Source: Trichobilharzia szidati (taxonomy: Eukaryota; Platyhelminthes; Trematoda; Strigeidida; Schistosomatidae). Taken from it: 64,000 nucleotides of DNA. Positions 37,218-48,822 of the stretch are shown here, piece by piece. Location: NCBI GenBank assembly GCA_944472155.2, contig OX235272.1, positions 80,482,020 through 80,546,019 of the forward strand, read 5' to 3'. The translations under genes were made by a program, and so were the position numbers. Each line of letters starts with the position of its first letter. Position 1 is the stretch's first letter. Below the pieces are notes generated by a model. It saw only the letters and a program-made list of their open reading frames with translations, did no database searches and had not been told where the DNA came from.

Positions 37218-37260
37218 ACTGACTGATTCAGTCAGTCTGAGTTGATTTCTGGCTTTTATT
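37218..37260 (-). promoter_or_regulatory. ferritin-3 core promoter candidate
   Basis: Palindrome at 37,218-37,236 and TATA-like box at 37,253-37,260, same layout as copy 1. Confidence 0.45.
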
Positions 37261-37289
37261 CTTTCTGGACAAGCATTCACATGATCAGA

Positions 37290-38590
37290 GTAATTCACGT
37301 ATACAGTGCAGTGAAGTGAAGTGAAGTGTGTGAAAGAGAGAGAGAGAGTGAATCACGTGCTGTGAGTTGTATTCATTTGAGGTCAGCAGTGGTGTGAGTG
37401 AGTGATCTAATTGGTGTTTTCGTGCATGCGTGTGTGTTTTTGTGTGCGTGTGTGTGTTGGTGTGTGTGGTTGTGATGGTGATTGGAAGGTGGAGTAGCTA
37501 GCTGATTCATCGTGTTTTCACGTACTTTCACGTACACATGTGAAATTTTCATCACCATTTGCTTTTGTAATATCACCGATTGGTTTTCGTGTTTCTTCAA
37601 TTCGAAATGCGTAATGTGTGGAATGTGTCGTATTTTGGGAAGATGACTTTCCCAAATTAGAATTTGATCTTGTGGAATGATTGTGTAGTTTTGTTGTGAT
37701 TTGATCCACACCTGAGCACTGACTCGTTTGTGTGACTGAGTAGAATGAATTATGACTGGTCTAGGTGAGTTGTGTTTGGGGTGGAGGTTTCATGGAGGGT
37801 AAGTAGGTGGCTTTGTTTTCTACCACACTGAAGTGATGACTTCTGAGACTACTGAGAATTCGACTCTCCACTCTCAACGATTCAGTCTACTGAACACTCT
37901 GTGGTTGATGTCAGATTCAGTATTCACTCACACGTAATGCAAATGATTCTTCACACAACACTAGTTCACTCTCACTTAATCAGTAGTATCATGTTGACAT
38001 GTGAAATGATCACATCTCGCATGAATTCGACTGTTATTAGGAAACATCTGATGAAATTCATCCACTTATGCATGGAGGAGGTGAACAGATATTTATTCAG
38101 AAAGGCGAATTTTCGTATGAACGACTTCATGTGTGTGTGTGATGAACACACACATCTCATGTGGCTAACTTGTTCGCTGTATGCTCGTTGTTCGGAGTAT
38201 TCTACCCTGAGCAAGGGATGAAATATCGTTTTGTTTTCACCATTGTGGATATCTTCCTCAATCTTATTGTTTTGTTATTTTCTGGCTAGTTGTTTGGAAA
38301 GGCGTATTAGGACACTGGAACCTTTTTTTTGAATAGCTGGAGTATCGGCGGTCTTCTCTGATTTGTGCTCGTTCGTGATGTGGAGTGACTTGTGATAAAG
38401 TTATCTGCTGGTATGTGTTCAACTACGCACAAATTCTACACATTCACCGCCTCTGTATACAGGAGTCGCTAAACAAAACACTAGAAAACATATTTCGTAT
38501 TCAAAATTCTCTGTTCACTTCCCTCATCCAACCTTGTTGTTATTAATTCTACTTTTGACTTATTTCACTCCACTACAATTTTTTGTTGTA
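37290..38590. other. unit 3 upstream flank of ferritin
   Basis: Homologous to 17,830-19,065, with a longer TGTG stretch near 37,427-37,470. No gene recognised. Confidence 0.5.
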
Positions 38591-38619
38591 TCTATTGTTA
38601 TCATCATCATTCTCATCGT

Positions 38620-39440
38620 GTGATTCTGCTGTTCGAGAGTACTTGACCCATATTATCTATACGTCTTCATATGGTCGACTCACCTTATGGTCCAACTACC
38701 AGCTTCCCCGCCTCCGTAGACAGTCACTGATTGTCCTGCTTCTGCTTTCCTCCTAAAACGCGTTTACACGTTTCTGTCAACATCACTTGCAGAGAGTTCC
38801 ATACAGTGGTCTTCCATGCAGAGTTCCTTGGTGATGCTTCGCAATATCTTCGAATTTGCTCAGGTGGCAGCAGTGAATGTTTCCATCATGGCTTCCTCCT
38901 TCAGTTTGTGCATGTTGATTTTGAATTGTGGTTTGACTAGAGCTTCTTTGAAGGCTTTCATCTCAACTTTGGAAGATTTTCGTACTAAATAATAATGTGA
39001 ACCTGCATCTGTTCTTCTCCATCCATGACGTTAACCTGAGTTTTGGTTTATCCATCGTGTGAAAGATATGTCGTATTGTACACGCGGTTTTCTGTCCGGA
39101 AATATTTAAAGAGGTCGAAGAAGTCAATGGAGTGTTCGCCGTTGTCAGTCATGCCTCTGAAAGTCGATTGACACACGATGACTTCTCTTCCATTCACACA
39201 GTTACATCGCTCACTAGGATTCTGATATCACCTTCTCCATGGATTCTTTTCCATCACAGTTTGCAGATGTCTGTAGAAGTTCTACATCTCCTCCATGATC
39301 TGCGTCGCTTGCGTCGCGAGGAACAGCTTGGCGAAATCGCCATCCACACACTCAGGTATACCGATGACATACACAGACTTCGAATTTTATCCTCATTCAA
39401 CTACCACAATGACAGACACTTCAACTTGTTCCAGTGAATA
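38620..39440 (-). mobile_element. RTE-like LINE endonuclease-region fragment, unit 3
   Basis: The minus strand includes YVIGIPECVDGDFAKLF, then a WRRTDAGSHYYLVRKSSKVE block and KPQFKINMHKLKEEAMMETF. The latter two resemble the RGAD-GSDH---V end of RTE endonucleases and the adjoining linker. Broken by stops. Confidence 0.5.
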
Positions 39441-39619
39441 ATAGAATTCATGTCTGAAATGTCGTTGGATGATGGAGAATGACATTGTTAGGCGAATGCT
39501 TCCAAATTCATTCGATTGGGATACACATAAAAAACAGTTTGTCAACTTGGATATCCAGATGCCTCTAGTTATTCATTGTGACAATCCCGAACTCATGTGA
39601 CTGAAATTCCGCGGTGAAT

Positions 39620-40375
39620 GATCCTTGTGCAGGCGTCTTATTGCCCATACAACTGCTAGAGACTCTCTCTTGGTGTGTGAGCACCCTTGTTCACTCTTAC
39701 TTAGACGTCTTGAAATACAAATAACAGGTTGTTCATTTTGCTGATGTACTGCAGCTATACTCATAGGAGAAACATCTGTAGTGAAAACAGGCTTATCATT
39801 CGTTAATAGAGGTCTTAGGAAATCTTGTATATTAAGAGACTCCAAAGATTTTCGCCTGATATCCTCATGTCGCTTTTCTCGCTTAAACTGTTTTCTGGAG
39901 ACAGTATCAAAAAGCGGAGATAAGAGTTGAGTGAAACTGGGAATGAATCTGGAGTGAAACTGAAGAGTACCAATCCATGATCTCAACGACAACATATTGA
40001 TAGGTGAATGTGCTTGAATTATATGTAGGTGCCAAACCACTAGTATCAGGTGTGAAACCCTCGGACGACAAAGTGAAATGACATTTAGATGGATTAACAA
40101 GAGTATTTTTTTCACAGAAACGCCTGAACAGTTCTAAAAGACGTTCATTATTCTATTCGATATTCGGTCGATGAACCATTATGTCGTCTTTGTAAGACTT
40201 AACACCATCTAATCCATCTATCGTCCGATTTATTAGTTTTTGAAATATTGCAGGTGAAACCTTCAAACCAATAGGCAAAAACTTATACTTGAACAATCCA
40301 AATGGAGTATTACTGATTGTTAATGCACTAGAAGCTTCGTCAAGCGGAATTTGCAAATAAACATCTTTGAGTCTA
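39620..40375 (-). mobile_element. Ty3/gypsy remnant, unit 3 (RNase H and RT end only)
   Basis: Contains the RNase H blocks and an RT tail with FGLFKYKFLPIGLKVSPAIF and SYKDDIMVHRP (YKDD box). The LTR and integrase present in units 1, 2, 4 and 5 are missing; the left junction is near 39,620. Confidence 0.8.
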
Positions 40376-43300
40376 ACAATGGATAATTTTATCCGTCATT
40401 TCTCTTCATTTGAATGGTGCCTTCATTTAACTGGAGGAGATTTGTTTCCACCCATGAGAATTTTCGATGATACTGTTAGCATGATAATATCCACTCCCTC
40501 AGTGTGTTTGTGGTTGTTGTTTTGATAACCGACGAAGATTATTGATTCTATTGGTAACGTTGTGGAGAGTTGACTTCCATTTCCTGTGCTCTTGCAAATT
40601 CATAGCATGTCTACATAATATCTTCTGATTTCTTCCAACTTCTCATATCTTGTGAACATTGAATGTCTACATGTCTATTTTTGGTTTCATCGAATATACA
40701 GACATCAGCCCACTGCCTTATCGAGGGCTTTCGGTGGTTTCTGTCATTTGTCTCTCATATTCCAGGGAAGATTAGGTTTTAATTTTATACTAATTACTTT
40801 GCATGGAAGACTTCATGGCGACTGGATTGCTTTTCTGGGATAAAACTCCTAGCCAACGCCTAACCTTCTCTGTTTTCCCGGGATCAGGACCGAATAATAG
40901 ACTACGAGAGGTTAAGGTACATAGTAGACACCATGTTATCTATATATGTGTCACCGAGAACGGTGATTTCGGAAGGAAATTTGTGTTATTCTGGAATTAC
41001 AATTTTCATTTATTGAAGGACAATTGAGTGTCAACCAATCTACTGTATGTCATCTTAGTCTGAATTTTCTTATTGCTTAATCGATGAATGTTCAGTTTGT
41101 CACATGAAGACTCATCACTGGTTACTGAATAGTGTGATGGGATTCTGATTCACGCGAGTATAGTAAGACTGAGATAATGAAACCATGTTGAAATGGTTGA
41201 GAGGAGAGTGCAATGAAATAAACCTGAGGCTACAGATAAATCACCCGATTTCAGCGCATCTTATAATATCTGTTTCTTTCTGGACAACCAGGATCTCCAA
41301 AAAGATGATTCTTCAGTTGTAGTGTGTTGTATACATCAAATGCACAAGACACTCTTAATCTCATGAAGTGGGAATGGGGAAATCTGGTGTTGAATACGTC
41401 TCTCTGGAATCACAGGACTGAGTCTGTACATACAGATGAACATGGAACACTCTTCGTATATATCGAACTTCAAACCAGAAAATTCGTATATTTGAAAAGA
41501 ATACACACAGATTGAGAGCTTAAGTTCATGATACAAACATACACACTGCAAAGTATTGAACAATTCATCCAATCGACAATTTATCTCAGACTTCTTCACT
41601 ATCTAATATTTTGCACACTTCTGCAATGCCAGAAAAATGTTTTCAATACTCCAATGTCAACAGTAGGAATTGTGGGGATGTCTGTCGCTATCGTCAACTT
41701 AGAAAATGTCCCGTGCAAATCTGTAGACATGAACAGTTTGCATAAACTCAGTTTACATCAGGCTAATCAGTGAAAATATGTTAGAAAATGAATCAACTAG
41801 AAAATAATAACCGTAAAGTTGAGAGGTGAGACAGTGTGTCCTGTTTAGATTGATGCAACCGACACACACAAGAAACACACTTTAAACAATCCACAAGCTT
41901 AGGGAGTATGGCATACACGTATGTGCGAACTTTGACAGGCAGAGCATGATACAAGACAGTTTTCGGGTTACTGAGAGTACGGTTTAAATTTGTTGTATCA
42001 CACGGTAACATATATTCGGTATTTCCAGCATTCAATATTCCTTTAATTACAGAGAAATACTTCTGGCGATTTCACACTTCCCACTCTCCGACGGAACTCA
42101 GATTAGGAGCAAAGTGATAAGCTTCAGAGAGTGAAATGGATGAATTCATGTGAATAGAAAAAGAAGGCTAGCAAGCAGTTAGCAGCCCAGCTGCAATTAG
42201 CATCATATCAAAGAATGCACTTAAACATACTAAAAAGAAATTCACAAAAATCAAATCACAAAACTGAGAACAGGAAGATTTGTGAGATATCGCGTGCATT
42301 GAGGTTGTAACAGTGAGATGGCTGGGTCAATGAAATGCATGAATAAAACACTTCTATAACATTGACATGAACACAACGCAAAAAAGTGCGAGAGGTACCG
42401 GAAAATTGCTAGCATGTTTTAGGTTAAAGTCTCTGAAGTAACTGAAGAAATTACTTAAATGCAATTCACCTAATCAAACAGCGACGAGATGCTCTCAACG
42501 AATACCACATTGTAGACGATTTGATTATCGTGTCATTTCAACTGCGTCAATCCATCCAACAAAATTACTACTATTGAGATTATCATCATCGACTGATTGA
42601 TTTATTGAAACCACTCACTGCATTCACCATCTCAAGAGCTGTGCACATCCCATTCGATTGAATACTACACAACAACAAAGCTAACATCGATAGATGATCA
42701 TTTGTAATGATATTTCTTATATCTGGAATTGAAGGTGAAACGTGTTGGACGTAAACAGATGGGAGAGACAAGATAGGCATTACGATGATCCGAATGACTG
42801 CTGACATCGGTCCAACAAACACACATCATAATCATCGCCAAATTTAATTAAATATGGGAGAGATTACACGAAACATCTCGAATGAGTGTTGCTTCCAATC
42901 ACAATGACACACAAGTAGACACTCTTCAAAATACGAAATTTAGATAGACTACACAAACACACAATTACTGGCCTCGAATGAAAACACCACAAAACACGTG
43001 ACCGACTGGTTCACAGCCATTCATCATTGTATACGTGAACGACTCCGATCACGTGAGTGTGTGTCCTGCAACAATGAAACCCTCAAAACAACTAACTCAG
43101 ACTGCATTAGTCAGTTACCCAAAGAAGAAGAAGAAGCAGAAGAGGCTGAATTCGACAACCCTGAATGGAGAAGATGAAACCATATGCATGTCGAATTACA
43201 CACCTCATTTGAAATCGGTACCATGTGAGATATCCCGAATAAATCTACACCTGAATGTACAGTGTCAAACTGCAGTAAGAACACATCCCGCCCACTTTTA

Positions 43301-43738
43301 GAAATACACGGACGAAGTTCACTGACCGACCCAGGTATAATACACTGTCATTGTCCTCAAATTATTCTGCAGTCGGATAATCAAGACTAATCAATGTTTA
43401 CTTGACTTCGAAAGTGGACGGATTTGTCGAACAGAAAGAAGAAACGGGAGATTGAACCAGACAGACATCATTCCGAGGACATCATTTCCATACACATTGA
43501 GACTAACCCTGAAAACTATCATGTATAATGTCAACTAGGTTGAAAATTAGAAAGCGAACAGCGTGATGAAGAGAAAACGGGGAATAATAATGTCAGGTGA
43601 TTTCAGAATGAGTATCACTGTCCCGATCAGATAAATTTGCAGTCAGCATGATACTAAATTGGCACCTGACGTTTCATCACACAGTTAGGGAAGCACTCCC
43701 TACTCAGCTGAAATTTACACACCTTCATTCAGCCTCAC
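40376..43738. repeat. region R, unit 3 copy (long form)
   Basis: Homologous to 22,637-24,740 but interrupted, or left complete, by an extra ~1.08 kb (about 41,722-42,800) absent in units 1, 4 and 5. The hairpin TCACCGAGAACGGTGA recurs near 40,950. A minus-strand frame at 41,336-41,599 is shared with units 4 and 5. Confidence 0.55.
42551..42657 (-). pseudogene. ferritin exon 1/intron relic
   Basis: The minus strand resembles the end of ferritin exon 1 and the start of the short intron of copies 3 and 4. A frame reading GMCTALEMVNAV parallels [12 protein letters not shown], followed by degenerate bases at the splice site and a CAACAAAATTAC-like segment equivalent to 44,725-44,737. Immediately right (42,658-42,700) is sequence resembling the intron near 36,590-36,630, so the pieces are rearranged. 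An older decayed ferritin copy is the best explanation; similarity is by eye. Confidence 0.45.
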
Positions 43739-43987
43739 GAATACACCTGCACTATCCGTCTGTGTCAGCTGTTCGCTTCCTCCCACAAACTATCAGCTGG
43801 ACATTCCCCTTCAAAATGTGATGTGACATGGCAGCTGATGAACAGAAATAATGATATTAGGCAAGATTATATTTTTTCGCACAGAAATCAACAAAGCCTC
43901 CTCACATACATACATACATACATACAAACTAATATACACTGTACAACAGGGAGGGATTCAAAGGAAACGACTCGAACGAAGGAAGTC

Positions 43988-45138
43988 TCAGTGAATTCCA
44001 GTCTCCTTCAGTGTCAACTTGTCGAACAAATATTCACCCAGTCCACTGCCAACCCTCTTCGCCTGAGTCACATAGTCGGCGAGTTGCTTGATTCCATCCT
44101 CCTGTTCATGTAGGTATTCACTCTCGATGAAGTCAGCCAATCCCGCATCATTGTTCTTCGAAGCCAGTTCATCGAGTTTCAGTAGTGACTGTGAGTAGAC
44201 GGGAGAGAATGAGAAGAATCAGAATCACTTCAATAATAATAATAATAATAATAATGTAATAATAATATGACAATAATAATAATAATAAAATGAAGTAGAC
44301 TGTATGAACTAATTGAAACGCCTGAGTGATAGCTCGCGACCATAAATTTGTGTGTGTAAGTGTGCGTCTGTGTATGTGAGTATCTGCATGTGTGATGGAT
44401 GGATGGATGTAAGAATGATGTCAATCGATGAGGTTAGTTGACTCCCATGCAAAATATTCACCATTATGGAATTTGATAACTTCGACTAGCAGGAAATCGT
44501 CATTTAATAAAAGCTCACTCGAGTATACACACTCGAGTGAATAATATTCAGCAACAGAGCTCACTTCGACAGATAAGTGTTTCCAGTGAGAATTGAAGAC
44601 GTTCAATAAGAGATATATCACAGACGAATTCCGACATCTGAATGTTCGTAGTCCTCTCAACTCATAACAGAGTCATATGCAATTAAACAGGTCACTTTAA
44701 ATTAATATATCAAGAGGATGGATCAACAAAATTACCACCAATAACACCACCACGGCAATCATCATCAACATCAACATCATCCTTATCATTGCCGACTGAT
44801 TCACTCACCTCATTGACTGCCTTCTCCATTGCAAGAGCTGTCATCATCGCATCCTCAACACCTGTGAACTCCGTCTTACATGGAGCCTTAATGTCACTGT
44901 ACTCAACACGACCACCACGCTTGTTCACATACTTCGCCAATTTCTCAGCGTGCTCACGTTCCTCGAGTGACGCGTTTCGGAAGAATTCAGCTGCATTGGG
45001 AAGGGCGACATCATCTCGATCGAAGTAGGTGGAGAATGCCATGTAGTCGTATGCAGCCTGCAATTCCATGTTGATCTGTTTGTTCAGCGCATCTTCACAT
45101 TCCTTGGTGAAATTCTGTCTGGCTCGTGATTCACTCAT
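43988..45138 (-). CDS. ferritin heavy-chain-type subunit, array copy 4
   Basis: Exon 1 at 44,809-45,138 and exon 2 at 43,988-44,188; intron 620 bp without PLE. Product of 176 residues with the ferroxidase set intact. Variant residues: S36, L46 and M99 as copy 1, D82 unique, A125 shared with copy 2. Upstream of the ATG the frame stays open for a further 174 codons (to 45,660), unlike any other copy; since this crosses the putative core promoter, I keep MSESR as start. Confidence 0.92.
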
Positions 45139-45162
45139 TCTGCTGGTTGACACTGAAAGCAC

Positions 45163-45205
45163 ACTGACTGATTCAGTCAGTCTGAGTTGATTTGTGGCTT
45201 TTATT
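45163..45205 (-). promoter_or_regulatory. ferritin-4 core promoter candidate
   Basis: Palindrome at 45,163-45,181 and TATA-like box at 45,198-45,205, same layout as copy 1. Confidence 0.45.
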
Positions 45206-45229
45206 CTTTCTGGACAAGCATTCACATGA

Positions 45230-46500
45230 TCAGAGTAATTCACGTATACAGTGAAGTGAATGAAGTGAAGTGTGTGAAAGAGAGAGAGAGAGTGAATCAC
45301 GTGCTGTGAGTTGTATTCATTTGAGGTCAGTAGTGGTGTGAGTGATCTAATTGGTGTTTTCGTGCATGCGTGTGTGTTTTTGTGTACGTGTGTGTGTTGG
45401 TGTGTGTGATTGTCTTGTTGACTAGAAGGTGGAGCAGCTAGCTGATTCATCATGTTTTCACGTACTTTCACGTACACATGTGAAATTTTCACCACCATTT
45501 GGTTCTGTAATATCACCGATTGGTTTTCGTGTTTCTTCAATGCGAAATGCGTAATCTGATTTTGTCGTATTTTCGGAAGATGACTTTCACATATTAGAAT
45601 TTGATCTTGTGGAATGATTGTGTAGTTTTGTTGTGATTTGATCCACACCTGAGCGCTCACTCGTTTGTGTGGCTGAGTAGAATGAATTATGACTGGGCTA
45701 GGTGAGTTGTGTTTGGGGCTGGGGATGGGGTTTGGTGAGTGGGTTTGTTTTCTACCACACTGAAGTGATGACTTCTGAGACTACTGAGAATTCCACTCTC
45801 CACTCTCAACGATTCAGTCTACTGAGCACTCTGTAATTCATGTCACATTCAGTATTCACTCACACGCAATACAAATGATTCTTCACACAACACTAGTTCA
45901 CTCTCACTGAATCAGTAGTATCATGTTGACATGTGAAATGATCACATCTCGCATGAATTCGACTGTTATTATGAAACATCTGATGAAATTCATCCACTTA
46001 TGCATGGAGGAGGCGAACAGATATTTATTCAGAAAGGTGAATTTTCGTATGAACACACATATCTCGTGTGGCTAACTTGTTCGTTGTATGCTCGTTGTTC
46101 GGAGTATTCTACCCTGAGCAAGGGATGAAATATCGTTTTGTTTTCACCATTGTGGATATCTTCCTCAATCTTATTGTTTTGTTATTTTCTGGCTAGTTGT
46201 TTGGAAACGCTTATTAGGACACTGGAACCTTTGTTTTCAATACCTGGAGTATCCACAGTATTCTCTGATTTGTGCTGGTTCGCTATGGAGTGACTTGTGA
46301 TAAAGTTGTCTGCTGGTATGTGTTCAACTACGCACAAATTCTACGCATTCACCGCCTCTGTATACAGGAAGCGCTAAACAAAACACAAGAAAACATATTT
46401 CGTATTCAAAATTCTCTGTTCACTTCCCTCATCCAACCTTGGTATTATTAATTCTACTTTTGATTAATTTCACTCCACTTCACTTTTGTTTTGTCTCTAT
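45230..46500. other. unit 4 upstream flank of ferritin
   Basis: Homologous to 17,830-19,065. A short-repeat length change (GTGAAGTGAATGAAGTG) near 45,250 joins the upstream open frame to ferritin. No separate gene recognised. Confidence 0.5.
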
Positions 46501-46519
46501 TGTTATCATCATCATCCTC

Positions 46520-47400
46520 ATCGTGTGATTCTGCTGTTCGACAGTACTTGACCCATATTATATATACGTCTTCATATGGTCTACTCACCTTATGGTCCAA
46601 CTACCAGCTTCCCCGCCTCCGTAGACAGTCACTGCTTGTCCTGCTTCTTCTTTCCTCCTAAAACGCTTATACAGGTTTCTGTCAACATCACTTCCAGAGA
46701 GTTCCATGTAGTGGTCTTGCATTCAGATTTCCTTGGTGATGCCACGCAATATCTTCGAATTTGCTCAGATGACAGCAGCAGTGAATGTTTCCATCATGGC
46801 TTCCTCCTTCAGTTTGTGGATGTTGATTTTGAATTGTGGTTTGGCTACAGCTCCTTTGAAGGCTTTCACCTCAACTCTGAACATTTTTCGTCCTATATAA
46901 TAATGTGAACCTGCATCTGCTCTTCTCCATCTTGTATCTAACACACATTCTTGAGGCTGAGGTGACGTCAACCTGAGTTGTAGTTTATCCATCGTGTGAA
47001 ACCTATGTCGTCTTGTTCATGTCCTTGCGCTTGTACACGCAGTCTCCAGTCAGGAAATAGTTAAAGAAGTCGAAGAAGTCAATGAAGTGTTCACCGTTGT
47101 CAGTCATACCTCCGAAAGTCTATTGACACACGATGAGTTCTCTCCCATTCACGCATTTACATCGCTCATATGAGGAATTTCGATATCACCATCTCCCTGG
47201 AGTCTTGTCCATCAGTGTTTGCAGATGTCTGTAGAAGTTCTACTTCTCCTCCTTGATCTGCGTTGCTTGCGTCGTGGAGAACAGCTCGGTAAATTCGCCA
47301 TCCACACACTCAGGTATACCGATCACATACACAAGCTTCGAATTATATCCTCATTCAACTACCACATTGACAGACACTTCAACTTGCTCCAGTGAATAAT
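46520..47400 (-). mobile_element. RTE-like LINE endonuclease-region fragment, unit 4
   Basis: The clearest stretch is a 75-codon open frame (46,765-46,992) reading ECVLDTRWRRADAGSHYY and then KPQFKINIHKLKEEAMMETF, resembling the R-GAD-GSDH end of an RTE endonuclease. It has only a short ATC run (three units) where unit 2 has 188. Confidence 0.5.
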
Positions 47401-48822
47401 AGGATTCATGTCGGAAATGTGGTTGTATGATGGAAAATGACATTGTTAGGCGAATGCTTCCAAAGTCATTCGATTGAGATACACATAAAAACAGTTTGTC
47501 AACTTGGATATCCAGATCCCTCTAGTTATTCACTGTGAGTATCCCGAACTCATGTGACTGAAATTCCGGGCTGAATAATAAGGTCATCTGAAGAGTGAGA
47601 AGACATGGACTTGCATTTTTCGTGAATGGTAGGCTGTGGGAGATAAGAATGCGTTGTTTGATGCTAAGAAATGCATAAGCGACGATGATGTGAGTAAATC
47701 GATGAAACATGCAAGAGGACATGTGCGTATTTATTCATTTCACCAGTCCACATGAACAGAAAATCAGTGTACAAATTCCAGTAGAATTCGTCTCACCAGC
47801 GGAATCCCCGAAATTACTGAGATTAGGTATGCACAGAACAACTTACATAGTTGTTAGGAACAGAATAACAGATAGGATGATGATGACAGACACGTCGCCG
47901 ATAAGCGGAGCGGAATGGGAAGGAACTAGTGGTGGATTCAGCTGTCATTACCATCATCATCTTGATTACTTATGAAAACTGTGAAGACCGGGCACACCAT
48001 CAATGAATTTCCTTTTGCAACATCGTGATTCACAGGGAAGAGAACTAGGAATCGCGGAACTACCAAAAGTACAGAGATAAGGCATTGTGGAATCATACTC
48101 GAATTCGAGTATGCACACACATAGATGTGTGTTCATCACACACAGATGAAGTCGTTCATACGAAAAATCACCTCTACGAATAAGATCTAGAAGAAAGAGG
48201 TGAATAAGATATCTATCCACTAGCAATAAACAACACTAATCAACATCAATGAGAGAAATATATAGGAAATTGTCCACTTCACTTTCTTCAGCAGTATCAT
48301 TTCAACCACGGACGGCATGGATGAGGACGTCACAGTCAGCCAGTCAGGATCGGGGAAAGAAGACAAGTGTTCATTGCTCTGAAATCAGTAAGGAGATTTG
48401 TAACACCAAGTACACAGAAAAGCATTCTAATTTTTGACACTGATATCGAGTCTTTCTTTCAGTGGGGTTCAAAGACTTGTCGCATACGCCTCAAAATTCA
48501 CTTCCCATAGGCTTTAAACTTCCATCAACAGATACTTTTGCCCGACATTGAATATCAATCAGGTGGTCTGCAGAAAAGCATAAGCAAGAAGGAACTCTGA
48601 CAGCGAACCAACCAAATATCTATTGGCTGAACAATTATATCAAAAGAAATGTAGATGTAATAGATATACTCTGAGGAGAGTGCTGAGCGACATCATACGA
48701 TAAGCCCTGTGGGTGAAAAACGATGAGTTGGCTGTCTGAGGATGTCATTGAGGTGACAATGTGTAGAATTAATTATGGTAAAGTGGCAGATTTTGAGGTG
48801 TGCTGCTGAGTATATATGTTCC
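47401..48822. other. unit 4 spacer with a unit-specific insert
   Basis: Contains about 480 bases (near 47,745-48,225) not seen in the other units, with a short palindromic TCGAATTCGA at about 48,100. It is followed by a segment shared with unit 5 (58,790-59,090). No gene recognised. Confidence 0.4.

Larger units (their letters stand above)
35826..43738. repeat. ferritin tandem unit 3 (7,913 bp)
   Basis: Shortest unit: the ferritin intron lacks the PLE and most of the gypsy element (LTR and integrase) is deleted. It uniquely keeps a 1.1 kb segment at about 41,722-42,800. Confidence 0.9.
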
